The position numbers were made by a program, and so were the translations under genes. Of a stretch of DNA of 64,000 bases, positions 62,699-64,000 are shown in pieces (the stretch's first letter is position 1; every line of letters begins with the position of its first letter). Source of the DNA: Utricularia gibba (lineage: Eukaryota > Streptophyta > Magnoliopsida > Lamiales > Lentibulariaceae); assembly GCA_002189035.1 (NCBI GenBank), contig CM007991.1, positions 3,472,001-3,536,000 on the forward strand, given 5' to 3'. Below the pieces are notes generated by a model that was not told where the DNA came from, did no database searches, and saw nothing but the letters and a program-made list of their open reading frames with translations.

Positions 62699-64000
62699 TC
62701 ACATGTAGAGCCCTTCAGGGACTCCCTCTTTCTTCTTGAACATGACCTTGTCTTTAGCCTTCTTGAAATCAGGATGAGTGACCTAATGACACGTGCAGGT
62801 TGGATTCAAACACGTTAAGCTAAAGTTTCATACCACAATAGCTTAGAAATCTTTAAACCACTCGTAAAAAAGTAGATTTAATGCAAACGCATAATGGGAA
62901 TGCCTTCAAAACTTATTATATAAAATCCCTCTGCAATGGCAGGTATATGATTTTCTGAACATGAAACGCACAGTCCACACCCGGATTTATGTTGAAAAGA
63001 GCACTCCAACATACGACACATAGATACTTTGCAATTTGAAGATGCATATAGTCAAGAGAGGTAGTTGCGTACCTTCATACGTCGCTCTCTTAAAGCAAGC
63101 AGACCTGCTTCAGTGCATATGGCCTTGATATCAGCTCCAGAAAACTCATCCTTTGTCATAACAAATTCTTCCAGATTTACGTCATCCGCTAATGTCATCC
63201 GTGACGTGTGTATCTAGGCATCCAAGAAAAAACTCAGCTACTAGTGACATCAGAAATAAAGCTCTGTCAAAAATCATGCAGTGTGTACCTGGAAAATGCG
63301 CCTCCTTGTTTTTATGTCAGGAAGAGGAAATTCAATTTTTCGGTCTATTCTACCAGGACGAAGGAGAGCAGGATCAAGACTCTCGATTTTGTTTGTAGCA
63401 AGAATTACTTTCACATCCCCTCTTGAATCAAAGCCATCTAACTGATTAAGCAGTTCCAACATAGTCCTTTGAATTTCTCTTTCACCACCTGAATGGGCAT
63501 CATACCTGAAGAAACAGATGCCAACAAGTCATAAAATAAATATTTACAATGGCAATAGAATCTAAAATGAATTACCTTTTTGTACCAACTGCATCAATTT
63601 CATCAATAAAGACGATTGACGGTGATAGGTCATCAGCAACTCTAAACAGCTCTCTAACTAATTTCGGACCATCTCCCAAATACTTCTGAATCAATTCACT
63701 TCCAACAACACGCAAGAATGTTGCTGATGTAGAGTTAGCCACTGCCTAAACAGTTCAAGGACAATTATACTTCACACACGATGATGAGAGCCAAAATACG
63801 AAATCAGGGAGAAAAAAATAGTTTCAACCGCATACCTTTGCAAGTAAAGTTTTCCCAGTTCCCGGCTCCCCATAAAGAATGACACCCTTCGGGGTTTAAT
63901 GCCAATATCCTCATACAACTCAGGATGTGTTAATGGCAGTTCAACTGCCTCCTTGATCTCCTGGATCTGAGCATCAAGACCACCGATATCAGCATACGAC
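62699..64000 (-). CDS. RPT2: 26S proteasome AAA-ATPase subunit RPT2, 3' part (one-base frameshift; runs off the right edge)
   Basis: ATPase of the 19S regulatory particle that unfolds substrates and opens the 20S gate. Exons on the minus strand: from beyond 64000 to 63836, then 63745-63576, 63505-63289, 63213-63073 and 62782-62699. Walker A is GEPGTGKT, Walker B is IVFIDEID, followed by [19 protein letters not shown] and [20 protein letters not shown]. The C-terminus [12 protein letters not shown] is specific to RPT2, whose last residues dock in the 20S ring (HbYX-type motif LYM). In the leftmost-translated visible exon the frame breaks after EDIGIKP. One added C in CCCC (GGGG at 63891-63894 on the plus strand) gives [18 protein letters not shown] infer a sequence error. 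Confidence 0.93.

Overview
This window is nuclear DNA from a flowering plant, almost certainly a eudicot. The genes have many short GT-AG introns and AT-rich spacers, and the products are plant-specific: LHCB1, plastid KAS I, PARC6, SBT5 subtilases, GA 2-oxidase and a purine permease. I cannot name the species. About 20 protein-coding genes can be supported.

Layout, left to right: the 5' part of a GDSL esterase/lipase (-); an SBT5.6-type secreted subtilase (+); a minus-strand C/D snoRNA locus with its own Site II/telo-box/TATA promoter; a broken SCP1-like phosphatase relic (+); a GIP1-like DUF1296 protein (+); a membrane-anchored methyltransferase-like protein (-); PDCD5 (+); a purine permease (+); a tandem array of six LHCB1 genes (+, 18.5-30.6 kb); a small membrane protein gene (+); an HMG-box protein (-); plastid KAS I (-); an L18a-like membrane protein (-); a 4.4-kb AT-rich gene-free stretch; GA 2-oxidase (+); the cohesin acetyltransferase ECO1/CTF7 (+); a second SBT5-type subtilase (+); a conserved membrane protein of unknown function (+); PARC6/CDP1 (-) divergent from a plastid-type Mpv17/PMP22 protein (+); and the 3' part of the 26S proteasome ATPase RPT2 (-).

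The genes do not form one pathway. Plastid functions are frequent: light harvesting (six LHCB1), fatty-acid elongation (KAS I), plastid division (PARC6) and an Mpv17-type membrane protein. The LHCB1 array shows how it grew. Copies 4, 5 and 6 share a promoter type, and copies 3, 4 and 5 share a 3' flank type, which is the footprint of unequal crossing-over inside the near-identical coding sequences.

The most important quality signal is a set of eleven apparent frameshifts in otherwise well-conserved genes. Each is repaired by one added base, and ten of the eleven lie at a short G or C run. Three of the six LHCB1 copies, GIP1-like, the small membrane protein, GA2ox, the second subtilase, PARC6, Mpv17-like (twice) and RPT2 are affected. 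I read these as consensus errors in the assembly rather than pseudogenes. The most interesting undescribed element is the snoRNA locus near 5.6 kb. One member has C, D', C' and D boxes, an 8-bp terminal stem and a 12-nt guide matching the 18S rRNA segment targeted by U33 (SNORD33).
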